Shown one piece after another: positions 1 through 8,328 of a stretch of 64,000 nucleotides of DNA. Made by a program: the position numbers and the translations under genes. The stretch lies in assembly GCA_013388755.1 (NCBI GenBank), contig JACAEQ010000060.1, positions 1 through 64,000 of the forward strand, read 5' to 3'. A model generated the notes under the pieces. The model saw only the letters and a list, made by a program, of their open reading frames with translations. It searched no databases and was not told where the DNA came from. The first letter of the stretch is position 1, and each line of letters begins with the position of its first letter. Source of the stretch: Chloroflexota bacterium (lineage in GTDB: Bacteria > Chloroflexota > Chloroflexia > Chloroflexales > Roseiflexaceae).

Positions 1-3
1 CAT
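1..3 (-). CDS. Start codon of a gene that runs off the left edge
   Basis: Read on the minus strand, bases 3 to 1 are ATG. A perfect Shine-Dalgarno core (AGGAGG, plus-strand positions 7-12) sits 3 bases before it, and a plausible promoter lies upstream at 39-67. No coding sequence is visible, so the product is unknown. It would be divergent from the phosphodiesterase gene at 565, which makes 4-564 a shared upstream region. Confidence 0.5.
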
Positions 4-38
4 GGATCCTCCTGCTGACGATTGGGTGTGGTAACCAT

Positions 39-67
39 ATCGTAGCAGAAGCATGCCGCACCTTCAA
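39..67 (-). promoter_or_regulatory. Sigma-70-like promoter for the off-window gene
   Basis: On the minus strand a TTGAAG -35 box (plus 62-67) is separated by exactly 17 bases from a TACGAT -10 box (plus 39-44). Transcription would start near position 32, giving a leader of about 30 bases that contains the AGGAGG ribosome site at 7-12. Confidence 0.45.
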
Positions 68-117
68 AAACCCTTGACACCATGCCACCGACTGCTGAAA
101 AACTCTACCCTTGAGAG

Positions 118-223
118 CCCCAACCCGCCCCCGCTGGGGGCGGGAGTCCGGCTCCTCCCCCCGGCGGGGGAGGTTGGGCGGGGGGTGTGTGGTGCGTTGA
201 GCCTGATGTGCAAGGTCGTGCAC
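118..223. repeat. Interspersed GC-hairpin repeat, copy A
   Basis: This segment is C/G-rich and contains self-complementary stretches such as CCCCCGCTGGGGGCGGG. Its reverse complement matches 42613-42725 over most of its length, including the ends that read CCTTGCAC and GAGCCGGACT. Both copies are intergenic. It is a dispersed non-coding repeat; the open frame through it (53-391) looks like a repeat translation, not a gene. Confidence 0.65.
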
Positions 224-254
224 GTCGTGTCTATCCGAAGAACCGATGGCTGGC

Positions 255-440
255 GGTCAGTGCGCGCGATAGCGACACAAGCACCCATCTTCCGGGTCAG
301 TGCGCGTGCGGCGACGCACGCACCCGTCTTCCGGGTCAGTGCGCGCGATAGCGACGCACGCACCCGTCTTCCGGGTCAGTGCGCGCGATAGCGACGCACG
401 CACCCATCTTCCGGGTCAGTGCGCGCGATAGCGACGCAAT
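255..440. repeat. Tandem repeat, 4.6 copies of a 39-40 bp unit
   Basis: Units begin GGTCAGTGCGCG and end CATCTTCCG or CGTCTTCCG. They lie at 255-294, 295-333 (39 bp, more diverged), 334-373, 374-413 and a partial unit from 414. The last unit runs without a break into GCGACGCAATCTC, the edge of the dispersed element also seen at 18241-18268, which suggests the array grew from one end of that element. There are no spacers between units and no cas genes, so it is not a CRISPR. Confidence 0.85.
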
Positions 441-465
441 CTCGCCGTGCGAGCGGAGACCGCGT

Positions 466-522
466 CGTCGCTGACGCTCCGCGCAATGACAGGCGGTCAC
501 TGACGCTCCGCGCAATGACAGG
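466..522. repeat. Two copies of a dispersed repeat end
   Basis: CTGACGCTCCGCGCAATGAC occurs twice in succession (about 470-489 and 500-519). The same string recurs twice at 18297-18316 and 18362-18381. With the GCGACGCAATCTC block just upstream, 424-522 resembles a complete copy of the inverted-repeat element described at 18227-18392. With 118-223 and 255-440, these repeats fill most of the gene-free region 4-564. Confidence 0.7.
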
Positions 523-564
523 GGGCGTCGCGTTTTTCGGTTCGCCATTAAGTGAGGAGGATCG

Positions 565-1068
565 ATGCGTCTTGCAATCCTTTCGGACATCCATGATCAT
601 ATTGCTCGACTGGCGACGGCGCTGGATCGGGTGCGTGGCACGGACGCCCTAATCTGTTGTGGTGACCTGTGTTCGCCATTCATCATGCGTCAGCTCGGCG
701 AGGGTTTTGCCGGGCCGATCCACGTTGTGTTCGGCAATAATGACGGCGACCTGTTTCGTCTGACTGCGACGGCGGCACGTTTCCCGCATGTGACCATTCA
801 CGGCGCATTCGCCGAACTTGAACTGCATGGCCTGAAGGTCGCCGTAACCCACTACCCGGAGGTTGCCGGACCGCTGCTCGACAGTGGGCGCTATGGGCTG
901 GTATGCTGTGGGCATAACCACCAGTATGGCGTGATACGCCGCGGCGCGATGACACTCGTCAACCCGGGCGAAGTCATGGGCGAGTTGTATGGCGCTGCCA
1001 CCTGCGCGGTGTATGACGCAACAACCGGCGACGTGATGCGGCATGATCTGCTGCTGGCGGGTGCGTGA
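565..1068 (+). CDS. YfcE/MJ0936-type metallophosphoesterase
   Basis: A 167-residue calcineurin-like phosphodiesterase of the small YfcE/MJ0936 family. All metal-binding blocks are visible: SDIHDH (D8, H10), GDLC (D34), GNND (N58-N59), THYP (H96) and GHNHQ (H117, H119). Family members are cytosolic two-metal enzymes that hydrolyse phosphodiesters; the natural substrate is usually unknown. The start is fixed by GAGGAGG 5 bases upstream. It is followed after 28 bases by rhamnose mutarotase, so it may be co-transcribed with the rhamnose genes, but nothing in the protein itself points to sugars. Confidence 0.85.
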   Translation: MRLAILSDIHDHIARLATALDRVRGTDALICCGDLCSPFIMRQLGEGFAGPIHVVFGNNDGDLFRLTATAARFPHVTIHGAFAELELHGLKVAVTHYPEVAGPLLDSGRYGLVCCGHNHQYGVIRRGAMTLVNPGEVMGELYGAATCAVYDATTGDVMRHDLLLAGA

Positions 1069-1096
1069 GGGGTCAGGACACAGAGAGGTGGTTGTT

Positions 1097-1417
1097 ATGG
1101 AGCGGATCTGCTTCTTGCTCAAAGTCAAGACCGACCGGATCGAGGAGTACAAGCGGCGCCACCAGGACGTCTGGCCCGACATGCTGCAGGCGTTGCGTGA
1201 GACTGGCTGGCACAACTACTCACTCTTCCTGCGCGATGACGGATTGCTGGTAGGATATTTTGAGACGCCCGATCTACAGGCTGCACTGGATGGCATGGCC
1301 GCGCGCGAAGTCAATCGGCGCTGGCAGGCCGAGATGGCGCCATTTTTTGAGGGGCTTGGCGATCGCCGTCCCGACGAAGGATTTCTCCGGCTGGAGCAAG
1401 TCTTTTACCTGGCATAA
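1097..1417 (+). CDS. rhaM: L-rhamnose mutarotase
   Basis: A 106-residue dimeric alpha/beta-barrel protein that interconverts alpha and beta anomers of L-rhamnose. The N-terminal pattern [11 protein letters not shown]...[14 protein letters not shown] is typical. The histidine at residue 22 matches the catalytic His22 of Escherichia coli RhaM (YiiL), and the length equals the family norm. The ATG at 1097 is chosen over upstream in-frame starts because it gives the canonical N-terminus and follows an AGAGAGG ribosome site. Rhamnose isomerase follows 14 bases later, so the pair feeds the correct anomer into rhamnose breakdown or the reverse reaction. Confidence 0.92.
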   Translation: MERICFLLKVKTDRIEEYKRRHQDVWPDMLQALRETGWHNYSLFLRDDGLLVGYFETPDLQAALDGMAAREVNRRWQAEMAPFFEGLGDRRPDEGFLRLEQVFYLA

Positions 1418-1431
1418 GGGAGATACGGATC

Positions 1432-2676
1432 ATGACAGCACACCACGCGGCCTATGATCTGCTCGCCGAGCAACTCGCGGCGGATGGCACTGACATCAAT
1501 GGAGTGAAAGCGGCCCTCAAACGACAGAAGATCGAGACGCCGAGCTGGGGGTATGCCAACAGCGGGACGCGCTTCAAGGCGTTTGCCTGGCCCGGTGCAG
1601 CCGTCACGACGCGCCAGAAACTTGATGATGCCGCCATGGTGCATCGCCTGACCGGCATTGCTCCATCGGTCGCGATTCATATTCCATGGGACAGGCCGGA
1701 AGATGGCGATTACACGGCGATGTGCCAGTACGCCGAGGCGCAGGGCATCATGATTGGCGCCGTCAACCCGAATGTCTTCCAGGATGACGCATACCGGCTG
1801 GGTTCATTTGGCAATCCGGATGGCGCGGTACGCGAGCAGGCACTCGACCATGTACTCGAATGCTGCGAGATTATGAGCAAGGTCAAGAGCCACGCCCTGA
1901 GCCTGTGGTTTGCTGACGGGACCAATTTCGCCGGGCAGGATAACCTGCGCATACGCAAGCGGCGTTTCGAGGAAGCGCTGAGCGTGGTGTACCAGAAGTT
2001 GCCGCCTGGCGGGCGCATGCTGATCGAATACAAGTTCTTCGAACCAGCATTTTACAGCACCGATATTCCTGACTGGGGCACGGCATATGCCTGGTGCCTC
2101 AAACTCGGATCACAGGCCCAGGTGCTTGTCGATCTCGGTCACCACGCTCAGGGAGTCAACATTGAGCAGATTGTTGCATTCTTGCTCGACGAGGGGAGGC
2201 TGGGCGGCTTTCACTTCAACAATCGCAAGTATGCCGACGACGATCTGATTGTCGGGAGCGTTAATCCATTCGAGTTGTTCTTGATCTATAACGAGCTTGT
2301 GGCTGCCGAACTCGGTGCTGATGAGCCGGCACGCGCAACGGCGCTCAACGTGGCGTACATGCTCGACCAGTGCCATAATGTCGAGGGGAAAATCGCGCCG
2401 ATGATCTACTCGGTGATGAACTGTCAGGAAGCATACGCCAAGGCATTGTGCCTGCCGCGCGGCAAACTGCAGTTGGCACAACAGACCGGAGATGTTCTCG
2501 AAGCGCACCGCGTGCTGAGCGATGCGTTCCGGCTCGATGTGCGCCCACTGCTGGCACAGGTGCGCGAAGAAATGGGCGTGCCGGTCGATCCGCTCAACGC
2601 CTACCGCGCAAGCGGTTATGAAGCGCGTATTCGAGCGGAACGCGGCATTGCATCGACAAGCGGTGGGTTCCAGTAA
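1432..2676 (+). CDS. rhaI: L-rhamnose isomerase, RhaI (Pseudomonas stutzeri) type
   Basis: A 414-residue xylose-isomerase-fold enzyme converting L-rhamnose to L-rhamnulose. The two-metal site can be matched by spacing to P. stutzeri L-RhI: E199, D234 and H237 (VDLGHH), H261 (FHFNN), D269 and D271 (DDDLIVGS), and a later aspartate in YMLDQC. The 35-residue gap from E199 to D234 and the other spacings agree with that enzyme, and differ from the unrelated E. coli RhaA sequence. It lies between rhaM and a PPOX gene, 12-14 bases from each, so it is probably in one operon. No rhamnulose kinase or aldolase is in view. Confidence 0.9.
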   Translation: MTAHHAAYDLLAEQLAADGTDINGVKAALKRQKIETPSWGYANSGTRFKAFAWPGAAVTTRQKLDDAAMVHRLTGIAPSVAIHIPWDRPEDGDYTAMCQYAEAQGIMIGAVNPNVFQDDAYRLGSFGNPDGAVREQALDHVLECCEIMSKVKSHALSLWFADGTNFAGQDNLRIRKRRFEEALSVVYQKLPPGGRMLIEYKFFEPAFYSTDIPDWGTAYAWCLKLGSQAQVLVDLGHHAQGVNIEQIVAFLLDEGRLGGFHFNNRKYADDDLIVGSVNPFELFLIYNELVAAELGADEPARATALNVAYMLDQCHNVEGKIAPMIYSVMNCQEAYAKALCLPRGKLQLAQQTGDVLEAHRVLSDAFRLDVRPLLAQVREEMGVPVDPLNAYRASGYEARIRAERGIASTSGGFQ

Positions 2677-2688
2677 GGAGTTGAATCA

Positions 2689-3084
2689 ATGACAACACCG
2701 GCTGTTTTTACCATGTTCAACGGCCATCAATACATGAACCTGACCACGTTCCGTAAGAATGGCCAGCCTGTGCCGACGCCAGTCTGGTTTGCGCTCGAAG
2801 GCGAGCGTATGTTTGTTGTGACCTTCGCTTCCTCTGGCAAGGCCAGGCGCATTCGCGCCAATCCGCGCGTGCAACTGGCGCCGAGCGACGCGCGTGGCAA
2901 GCCACTTGGCGCGACGGTCGAGGCACAGGCGCGTATTCTCGATCCGCGCGAAGCAGAGCAAGGACGCCAGGCGCTGGCACGCAAGTATGGTGTGCTCTTC
3001 TGGCTCTTTGGCGTATTCTGGTGGGTACGTCGCATGACGCCGATCTTTCTGGAGATTACTCCTGCGGCAGGCGGTGGTGTGTGA
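2689..3084 (+). CDS. PPOX-class F420/flavin-dependent oxidoreductase (Rv2061-like)
   Basis: A 131-residue split-barrel protein of the pyridoxamine-5'-phosphate-oxidase-like superfamily. The features NLTTFRKNGQPVPTPVWFAL, SGKARRIRANPRV and ATVEAQARIL are those of the Rv2061c branch, annotated as F420-dependent oxidoreductases. Such proteins are small cytosolic dimers that bind FMN or F420; the substrate is unknown. The C-terminus has an aromatic stretch (FWLFGVFWWVRR) that may pack on a membrane or partner. AAGGAG overlaps the rhaI stop and sets the start. Cofactor choice cannot be decided from the sequence. Confidence 0.8.
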   Translation: MTTPAVFTMFNGHQYMNLTTFRKNGQPVPTPVWFALEGERMFVVTFASSGKARRIRANPRVQLAPSDARGKPLGATVEAQARILDPREAEQGRQALARKYGVLFWLFGVFWWVRRMTPIFLEITPAAGGGV

Positions 3085-3093
3085 TGGTATAAT
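3085..3093 (+). promoter_or_regulatory. Extended -10 promoter for the hydrogenase-like operon
   Basis: TGGTATAAT matches the extended -10 consensus TGnTATAAT exactly and begins 1 base after the stop codon of the PPOX gene. No good -35 hexamer is visible, as is common for extended -10 promoters. Transcription would start near 3100, about 27 bases before the GTG at 3127, with AGGGAAGTGAG between as the ribosome site. Confidence 0.5.
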
Positions 3094-3126
3094 GCTCGCC
3101 CGGTACACAGGGAAGTGAGATCGAGT

Positions 3127-4203
3127 GTGTCATATTCCATAGCGCTGGGGCCTTTCCACCCTGCGTGGCCTGGTCCACAGCGCTTCATTCTGCGCATCGC
3201 CGACGAACGTGTCGTCGATGTCGAGTATCAGGGCGGTTTCAATGAGCGCGGCTGCGCCGAACGGTTGTCGCGTCTGTCATTGCCCGATGCATTACATCTG
3301 GTGGCTCGTATTTGCGGCGAATGTTCGTTTGCCCACTCGCTTGCCTTCTGCCAGGCCGTTGAACAACTCTGTGGCCTGAATGTCGAAGTGCGCGCATCAT
3401 TGCTTCGCACCGCCATTGCTGAACTCGAACGAGCCGCTTCCCACCTGCGTGCCGCTGCTGCGGTGTTGCACGCGATCGGTATGAAACCGCGCGGTACGGC
3501 ACTTGATGCGTTTCGTGAGCAACTCCGCAATCTGCTGGCATCTATCGCCGGTGGGCGTATTGTTGCTGCAGTGTGTGCGCCTGGCGGATTGCGGCGCGAC
3601 CCGGCGCCATCCGATCGAGATGCCGTGCTTGCGGCGTTGCCCGAGATTGGCGCTGCGCTCTATCGTTTCATCGACCGCTTGATCGACCAGCGTTTCCTGC
3701 TGGCACGCACGATTGACGTGGGTGCGCTGCCACGCGCGGCAGCCGAGCAGTTCGGTGTGCGCGGCCCACTGGCGCGCGCTTCAGGTATTCCGCGCGATGT
3801 GCGGGCGGACCATCCTTATGCAGCGTATGAATCGCTCGGCTTTCACCCGATTGTGCAGGAAGGGGGCGATGTGTATGCGCGCTTGCTGGTGTTCCTCCTC
3901 GAAGCGTATGAAGCCATCAAGCTGGTTGATGCCGCACTGCAGCGTCTGCCTGAAGGGAGGAGCGTCGTCGAGCTACCGGGCGAATTACCGCGTGGGCAGG
4001 CGAGCGTCTCGGTGGAAGGCCCGCGTGGTGCCATTCGCTACGCCCTTGAGAGCGATGGTGTGCGCCTGACACGGGTACAGATTGATACGCCGCGGCAGTT
4101 CGATCGACTCCTGGCGCGAACGCTGCTGAGCGCGGCGCAGATGGATAACGTCATGGCGATTATCGCGTCGGCCGATGTGTGCGTGGCCTGCGCGGAGCAG
4201 TGA
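3127..4203 (+). CDS. Group-4-like [NiFe] hydrogenase large subunit (Ech/CooH/HyfG type)
   Basis: A 358-residue protein with the length of the short EchE/CooH class. The N-terminal IALGPFHPAW block is characteristic. The first nickel motif, RICGEC followed by histidine three residues on (C63, C66, H70), is intact. The second motif near the C-terminus, DVCVACAEQ (C352, C355), keeps both cysteines although the usual DPC reads DVC. All four nickel-binding cysteines are therefore present, unlike NuoD of complex I. The protein ends three residues after the last cysteine, so it has no maturation peptide to cleave. GTG 3127 is preferred to GTG 3115 for the cleaner N-terminus. It heads a tight gene set with 4212, 5954, 6770, 8377 and 8732. 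Confidence 0.75.
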   Translation: MSYSIALGPFHPAWPGPQRFILRIADERVVDVEYQGGFNERGCAERLSRLSLPDALHLVARICGECSFAHSLAFCQAVEQLCGLNVEVRASLLRTAIAELERAASHLRAAAAVLHAIGMKPRGTALDAFREQLRNLLASIAGGRIVAAVCAPGGLRRDPAPSDRDAVLAALPEIGAALYRFIDRLIDQRFLLARTIDVGALPRAAAEQFGVRGPLARASGIPRDVRADHPYAAYESLGFHPIVQEGGDVYARLLVFLLEAYEAIKLVDAALQRLPEGRSVVELPGELPRGQASVSVEGPRGAIRYALESDGVRLTRVQIDTPRQFDRLLARTLLSAAQMDNVMAIIASADVCVACAEQ

Positions 4204-4211
4204 CAGGACAG

Positions 4212-5951
4212 ATGACACTTCTGGCGCTTGTTCTGCCGCTTGCCGGCATGGTATCACTTCTGGCATTGAACCGCCGGGTTGCGACGCGTTCTGCTGCTCT
4301 TGGGGGTGCAGGGACGCTGTTGCTCAGTGCATTGCTGCTGTCCGGGGATCGCCTGTCGCGGGGGTTGCCGCAGACGGTGATCGCGCATGCGTGGATGTGG
4401 TTGCCTGAGCAGGATGCACTGGTGCTGACGCTCACGCTTGATGCGGTGAGCTGGCCGCTGGCGTTGCTCGTTTACGCTGGAGGGGTGGCCGCCATAGTGA
4501 GCGCCGCGCTGGCGTTGCCTCCCGATCTGCGTGGTTTTGGCGGCATGTTTGCAGCACTCCTGGCCGGGCTGGCGGTGTTGGCGTCAGGGGTTATGTGTGA
4601 CACGCCGCTCTTATTGCCGTTCATACCGGTGGTTGTAGGAGTGACATGGTTCACTGCGCTACGTGCAAGCGGAGCACTGGCAGGATCCATGGCTCCACTC
4701 ACGCTGGCGCTTGGGGGCAGTGCTGCGGCACTGGCATTACTGGTGGCGGCACTGGTCGAGCGTGCCGGCGGCACAGGTCAGGCGTCGGCAATCATTGTGG
4801 GATGCGCGGTCATGGCGGCGCTGCTACTGTGTGGTTTTGCGCCGGCGCATACAACCATCGCGGCAGCAGGCATGGCACCGGCGGCGCTGGCTGTGTTTGT
4901 GCCGCTGGGCCTGCCACTGGCCGGCGCGGTGGCGTTGCTCCGGCTGTTGCCGGGCCAGCTTGCGTCGCTCAGTGATGAGAGTCGCGGGATGCTGCTGGCC
5001 ATCGGCTTGCTGGCAGTGCTCAGCGCCGCAGCACGCGCCCTCTGGTCACGAGCGTTGCGCCAGATCGTCGTCGCGCAATTCAGCGCGCAGCTCGGGCTGG
5101 TGGTGGTGTGCGCCGGTTGCGGCGAAGCAGCCTTTGCGGCCGTCGCTCCCGGCCTGGTGGCGAATGCCGTGCTGACGACGCTGGCTTTGATGATCGGCGT
5201 TGTCGCGCTTGAGCGTCGCACCGACAGTAATGATCTGATGATGCTCCGTCCTGACGCATCATTGTGGCTGGCGAGCCTGGGTGTTCTGATTGCTGCCGCC
5301 TCAAGTGTCGGGGTTCCGGGGACGTGGGGTATGTGGCCCAGGCTCTGGCTACTTGACGCTGCGATGGCTATGGCGCCGTGGGTCGTTGCACCGCTGCTGG
5401 CCGGCAGTGGTATGCTGGCGCTGGCGCTGGTCGCGCCGCTTGCGGTGTTCTGGCGAGTGGCGGCACTGGCGCCGGCGCCGGCACCAGCCAGTGTGACCGG
5501 TATCGTGGCAGTGACCGTGGCTGCGCCGCTCCTGGTCATGGGTGCCGTGCCCGGCGCGACGTGGGATCTCTGGTTTGCAGCGATGCAGGCTCAACTGGCG
5601 CCGGCGGCGACCACCACGCCCCGCCTGCCGGCGCTCATGGGGCAGATTGCCACGGCAGGCGCGTCAGGTGCGCTGATTGTCCTGTCGGTACTGGCCCGGC
5701 GCGCCCGGTTGCGCCGGGCGCCGCCAGCAGACGAGCGCCTCAATGGAGTACTGACCCCTGATTCCGCCGGCGCAGCACTGTACGGCATAGCATGGCTTGC
5801 CGCACCAGCAGCCTCTGTACGGTCGCGGTTGGTCGTCGCGTGGATTGAGCCGTGGGTACGCCAGGGCCTGCTGGTGCTGGGGAAACGCTATTACCTGGCA
5901 GTTGTGGTGGTTGTGCTGATCGTGATAATTCTGGTGTTTTCCGCCGGGTGA
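4212..5951 (+). CDS. Divergent NuoL/HyfB-like antiporter-type membrane subunit
   Basis: A 579-residue, almost wholly hydrophobic protein with about fourteen predicted membrane segments, 8 bases after the large-subunit stop. Family traces are the CGFAPAHTTIAAAGMAPAAL stretch, matching the KxAxxPxHxWLPxA region of NuoL/NuoM, and the VALERRTDSNDLMML stretch, matching the loop after segment 10. By hand alignment the segment-7 lysine is replaced by a hydrophobic residue and the segment-5 glutamate is missing (the region reads LLPFIPVVVGVTWFT). These residues are needed for proton pumping in complex I, so this subunit may be structural. ATG 4212 follows GACAGGA; the upstream in-frame start at 4179 is less likely. 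Confidence 0.65.
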   Translation: MTLLALVLPLAGMVSLLALNRRVATRSAALGGAGTLLLSALLLSGDRLSRGLPQTVIAHAWMWLPEQDALVLTLTLDAVSWPLALLVYAGGVAAIVSAALALPPDLRGFGGMFAALLAGLAVLASGVMCDTPLLLPFIPVVVGVTWFTALRASGALAGSMAPLTLALGGSAAALALLVAALVERAGGTGQASAIIVGCAVMAALLLCGFAPAHTTIAAAGMAPAALAVFVPLGLPLAGAVALLRLLPGQLASLSDESRGMLLAIGLLAVLSAAARALWSRALRQIVVAQFSAQLGLVVVCAGCGEAAFAAVAPGLVANAVLTTLALMIGVVALERRTDSNDLMMLRPDASLWLASLGVLIAAASSVGVPGTWGMWPRLWLLDAAMAMAPWVVAPLLAGSGMLALALVAPLAVFWRVAALAPAPAPASVTGIVAVTVAAPLLVMGAVPGATWDLWFAAMQAQLAPAATTTPRLPALMGQIATAGASGALIVLSVLARRARLRRAPPADERLNGVLTPDSAGAALYGIAWLAAPAASVRSRLVVAWIEPWVRQGLLVLGKRYYLAVVVVVLIVIILVFSAG

Positions 5952-5953
5952 TA

Positions 5954-6676
5954 ATGATGCCAACACTTGCGATCAACTGGACGATTGTCGGTATGGCCGC
6001 CGCCAGTGGCATGATCCTGCTGTTGCGCGACTGGCGCGTGACCGTGCCGGCGCTGCTGGCGAGTTACCTGTGCGTGGTACTCTTCCTCGCACAGCAGCAG
6101 TTTATTACCCCTGATCTGGCATTTGGCGCACGCACACTCAGCACAACGGTTGTGGTCAAACTGGTCACAGGGCTCGCTGCCAGTGCCATTCTGGCGATTA
6201 CGGCCATCACATTCTCGCGCGAGTATAACCTGGAGGAACTTGACGAGTTTTCATTGACCGAACTGCGCCGCGCCGCGCGCCGCGCGCAGCGGCAGCGGGC
6301 CAGCGAACCGTTTCGCATCTCGGAGTATATCGTGCCGTTCTGGGCACTGGTGCTGGTGGCGCTTGCAAGCCTGGCGCTGCCGCGCCTCTACCCCATCGGT
6401 AGCCAGGAGGTCGACTTTGCGTGGTACTGGCTGGGATTGACCGGCCTGTTCACGATTGTCATCGCTGGTGACATGCTGAAAATCGGGCTTGGCTTGCTTC
6501 TGATCGTCAGCAGTGTCGACCTGGTCTATACTGCGGTGGCCAGTACAGTTCAGGTGTTTCCGCTGGCGTTGTTGAGCCTGACTACCATCGTGCTGGCGTT
6601 GTCCGTCGCCTACTTGAGCGGCCTGTTGTACGGTCGCCTGAAGACGCTCGATCTGGCGGAGTTGTACCAGCGCTGA
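5954..6676 (+). CDS. HyfE/NuoK-like membrane subunit
   Basis: A 240-residue protein with about six to seven membrane segments and one charged cytoplasmic stretch in the middle (LEELDEFSLTELRRAARRAQ). The C-terminal half, GDMLKIGLGLLLIVSSVDLV followed by two hydrophobic segments, is like NuoK/HyfE, where one short segment carries the GxxLLxxxxNL-type pattern. Two adjacent ATGs occur at 5954 and 5957, and the previous stop ends 2 bases before the first, so translation is probably coupled. HyfE-type proteins form the membrane arm of formate-hydrogenlyase-like hydrogenases. Confidence 0.6.
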   Translation: MMPTLAINWTIVGMAAASGMILLLRDWRVTVPALLASYLCVVLFLAQQQFITPDLAFGARTLSTTVVVKLVTGLAASAILAITAITFSREYNLEELDEFSLTELRRAARRAQRQRASEPFRISEYIVPFWALVLVALASLALPRLYPIGSQEVDFAWYWLGLTGLFTIVIAGDMLKIGLGLLLIVSSVDLVYTAVASTVQVFPLALLSLTTIVLALSVAYLSGLLYGRLKTLDLAELYQR

Positions 6677-6769
6677 GATGACAGGAGACGAGAGGCGAAC
6701 TGCTTCACGAGGCTGGTGCACCTTTACCCACGGAACGGTCATTGTTGTATCGGGTCCAGTACGGCACGT

Positions 6770-8227
6770 ATGCCCTATCTTCTACTGATAACCTTTCCTG
6801 TCGCCATCGGTGCAAGTTGTTTCTTGTTGCGCACACAGACACGGCTGGTTATTGTGCTGGCAGTGGCGACGATGCTCGCACAAGTTGCGCTGGCGGTCTT
6901 CATTCCGGTCGATCAGCCAGTGCGCCTGCTAGGCCTGACGCTGAACCTTGACCCGCTCGGTCAACTCTTCCTGATCGTCGTTCCGGCAGTAACCGCGCTG
7001 ATGTTCGTCACAACATGGCGGTTGCCCCATGGCGAGAATTACCTGCCGATTGCGCTTATGATCATCGGGCTGGCATCAACGATCGTCCTGTTGCTTCAGG
7101 AGCCGTTCGTCGCAGCACTGTTGCTGGTCAGCGCCGGTCTGCTCTCGGTGCTGGCGATCGTCGATCTGCCGACAGGTTCGTCGTTGCTGGTTGAGCCGGC
7201 AGTCATCGCTTCGGCGCTCAAATACCTGGTATTGATGGCAATTGCCGGTGTGTTAATGTACATGGGGTTCATACTGATCAATATGTACCGGCCAGGCGTG
7301 ATGCCGCAGCAAGTCGAGCCGCCACGGATCGTTCTTGCTCTCCTGGCTGTCGGGTTTGGCCTGCGCCTGGCGGTGGCGCCATTCCACTCCTGGCTACCTG
7401 ATCTGGTCGAACATGCTGCGCCCATGGTGGCAGCCCTGGTGATTATTGTCCTGAACACAACTGGCCTGCTGTTTCTGATCAGTGTATTTCAGTTCTTCCC
7501 GGTCATCGTTGCCGAAAATGAACATGGCCTGGCACTGCTGGCATGGCTGGGAGCGCTGGCTGCACTGGCCGGGGGCCTGATGGCGCTGGTGCAGGATCGC
7601 CCGCGCCGCGTGGCTGGCTATCTGGTCGTCTATAATGCCGGGATGGTGCTGTTCGGGCTGGCGACGATCACACCTGCGGGCCTGGCGGGTGCGGTCTTTG
7701 AAACATTCAACCAGATTCTGGCCGTGCCATTGCTCCTGCTCTCACTGGCGCTACTGGAACAGCCGGACGGCAGAGCACCGAATGTCGTGCGGCGCGATCT
7801 GCTCTGGCGCTGGCCGGTTGGTGGCGCCGGTCTCCTGGGTGGTGGCCTGGCGTTGCTTGGTTTGCCGCCATTCAGCGGTTATGCCAGCAAAATGCTGTTC
7901 TACGATGTAGCGGCGCGCAATGATATCGTGTTCCTGGGGTTGTTGGTTGGTGCGACGGCGCTAGGGTTGCTCGCGCTGGCACGCCTGGCCCATCAACGCT
8001 TGCTCGGCGCGCCGGAGGATCAACCGGTGGAAGAAACGCCACGTCTGCTTGGGATGACCGAGGTTGACCTGCCGGCGCAACGACGCCTGGAGCGCGAGCC
8101 GCCGGTTGTTGCTCTGGCCGTGGTGCTCTTACTGGCATGGTGCCTGGCGATCGGTCTCTACCCGAAACCGCTGCTGGCGATGATTACCGACATGATCCGC
8201 GGACTGACATTCGTCCGTGAGTTGTAA
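6770..8227 (+). CDS. NuoN/HyfF-like proton-channel subunit
   Basis: A 485-residue membrane protein with about fourteen hydrophobic segments. The family core is clear: SALKYLVLMAIAGVLMYMG, then VGFGLRLAVAPFHSWLPDLV (the lysine of the usual motif replaced by arginine), and later LLGLPPFSGYASKMLFYD. The segment-5 glutamate is not evident. It is better conserved than the 4212 protein and is the likeliest ion-translocating subunit. The ATG at 6770 is chosen because it starts a normal transmembrane helix; the 93-base gap before it shows no clear ribosome site. A dispersed repeat and a new promoter separate it from the small subunit. Confidence 0.7.
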   Translation: MPYLLLITFPVAIGASCFLLRTQTRLVIVLAVATMLAQVALAVFIPVDQPVRLLGLTLNLDPLGQLFLIVVPAVTALMFVTTWRLPHGENYLPIALMIIGLASTIVLLLQEPFVAALLLVSAGLLSVLAIVDLPTGSSLLVEPAVIASALKYLVLMAIAGVLMYMGFILINMYRPGVMPQQVEPPRIVLALLAVGFGLRLAVAPFHSWLPDLVEHAAPMVAALVIIVLNTTGLLFLISVFQFFPVIVAENEHGLALLAWLGALAALAGGLMALVQDRPRRVAGYLVVYNAGMVLFGLATITPAGLAGAVFETFNQILAVPLLLLSLALLEQPDGRAPNVVRRDLLWRWPVGGAGLLGGGLALLGLPPFSGYASKMLFYDVAARNDIVFLGLLVGATALGLLALARLAHQRLLGAPEDQPVEETPRLLGMTEVDLPAQRRLEREPPVVALAVVLLLAWCLAIGLYPKPLLAMITDMIRGLTFVREL

Positions 8228-8243
8228 TCTGTGTGTCATCCCG

Positions 8244-8315
8244 GGTAGCAGTCGATCGTCCAGGTTCACAGGACCCTGAGGAGCCGTGCAGCGGTGTAGC
8301 GCAGGGGGCATGCCG
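8244..8315. repeat. Dispersed repeat, copy 1 of 2
   Basis: About 70 bases match 53345-53415 on the same strand. The best blocks are GGTAGCAGTCGATCGT and CCCTGAGGAGCCGTGCAGCG, with a diverged middle. Both copies lie between genes and just upstream of a promoter. There is no coding potential. It interrupts the hydrogenase gene set between the NuoN-like and small-subunit genes. Confidence 0.75.
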
Positions 8316-8328
8316 TCTCGACCGATCG

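Noticed and set aside
53-391. Open frames through the repeat region at the left end
   Set aside because: They translate the GC-hairpin and 40-bp repeats in both directions, giving similar low-complexity peptides (for example repeated FRVSARAATHA). There is no ribosome site and no protein-like composition.
255-440. CRISPR array
   Set aside because: The units abut directly, without unique spacers, and there are no cas genes; it is a simple tandem repeat.
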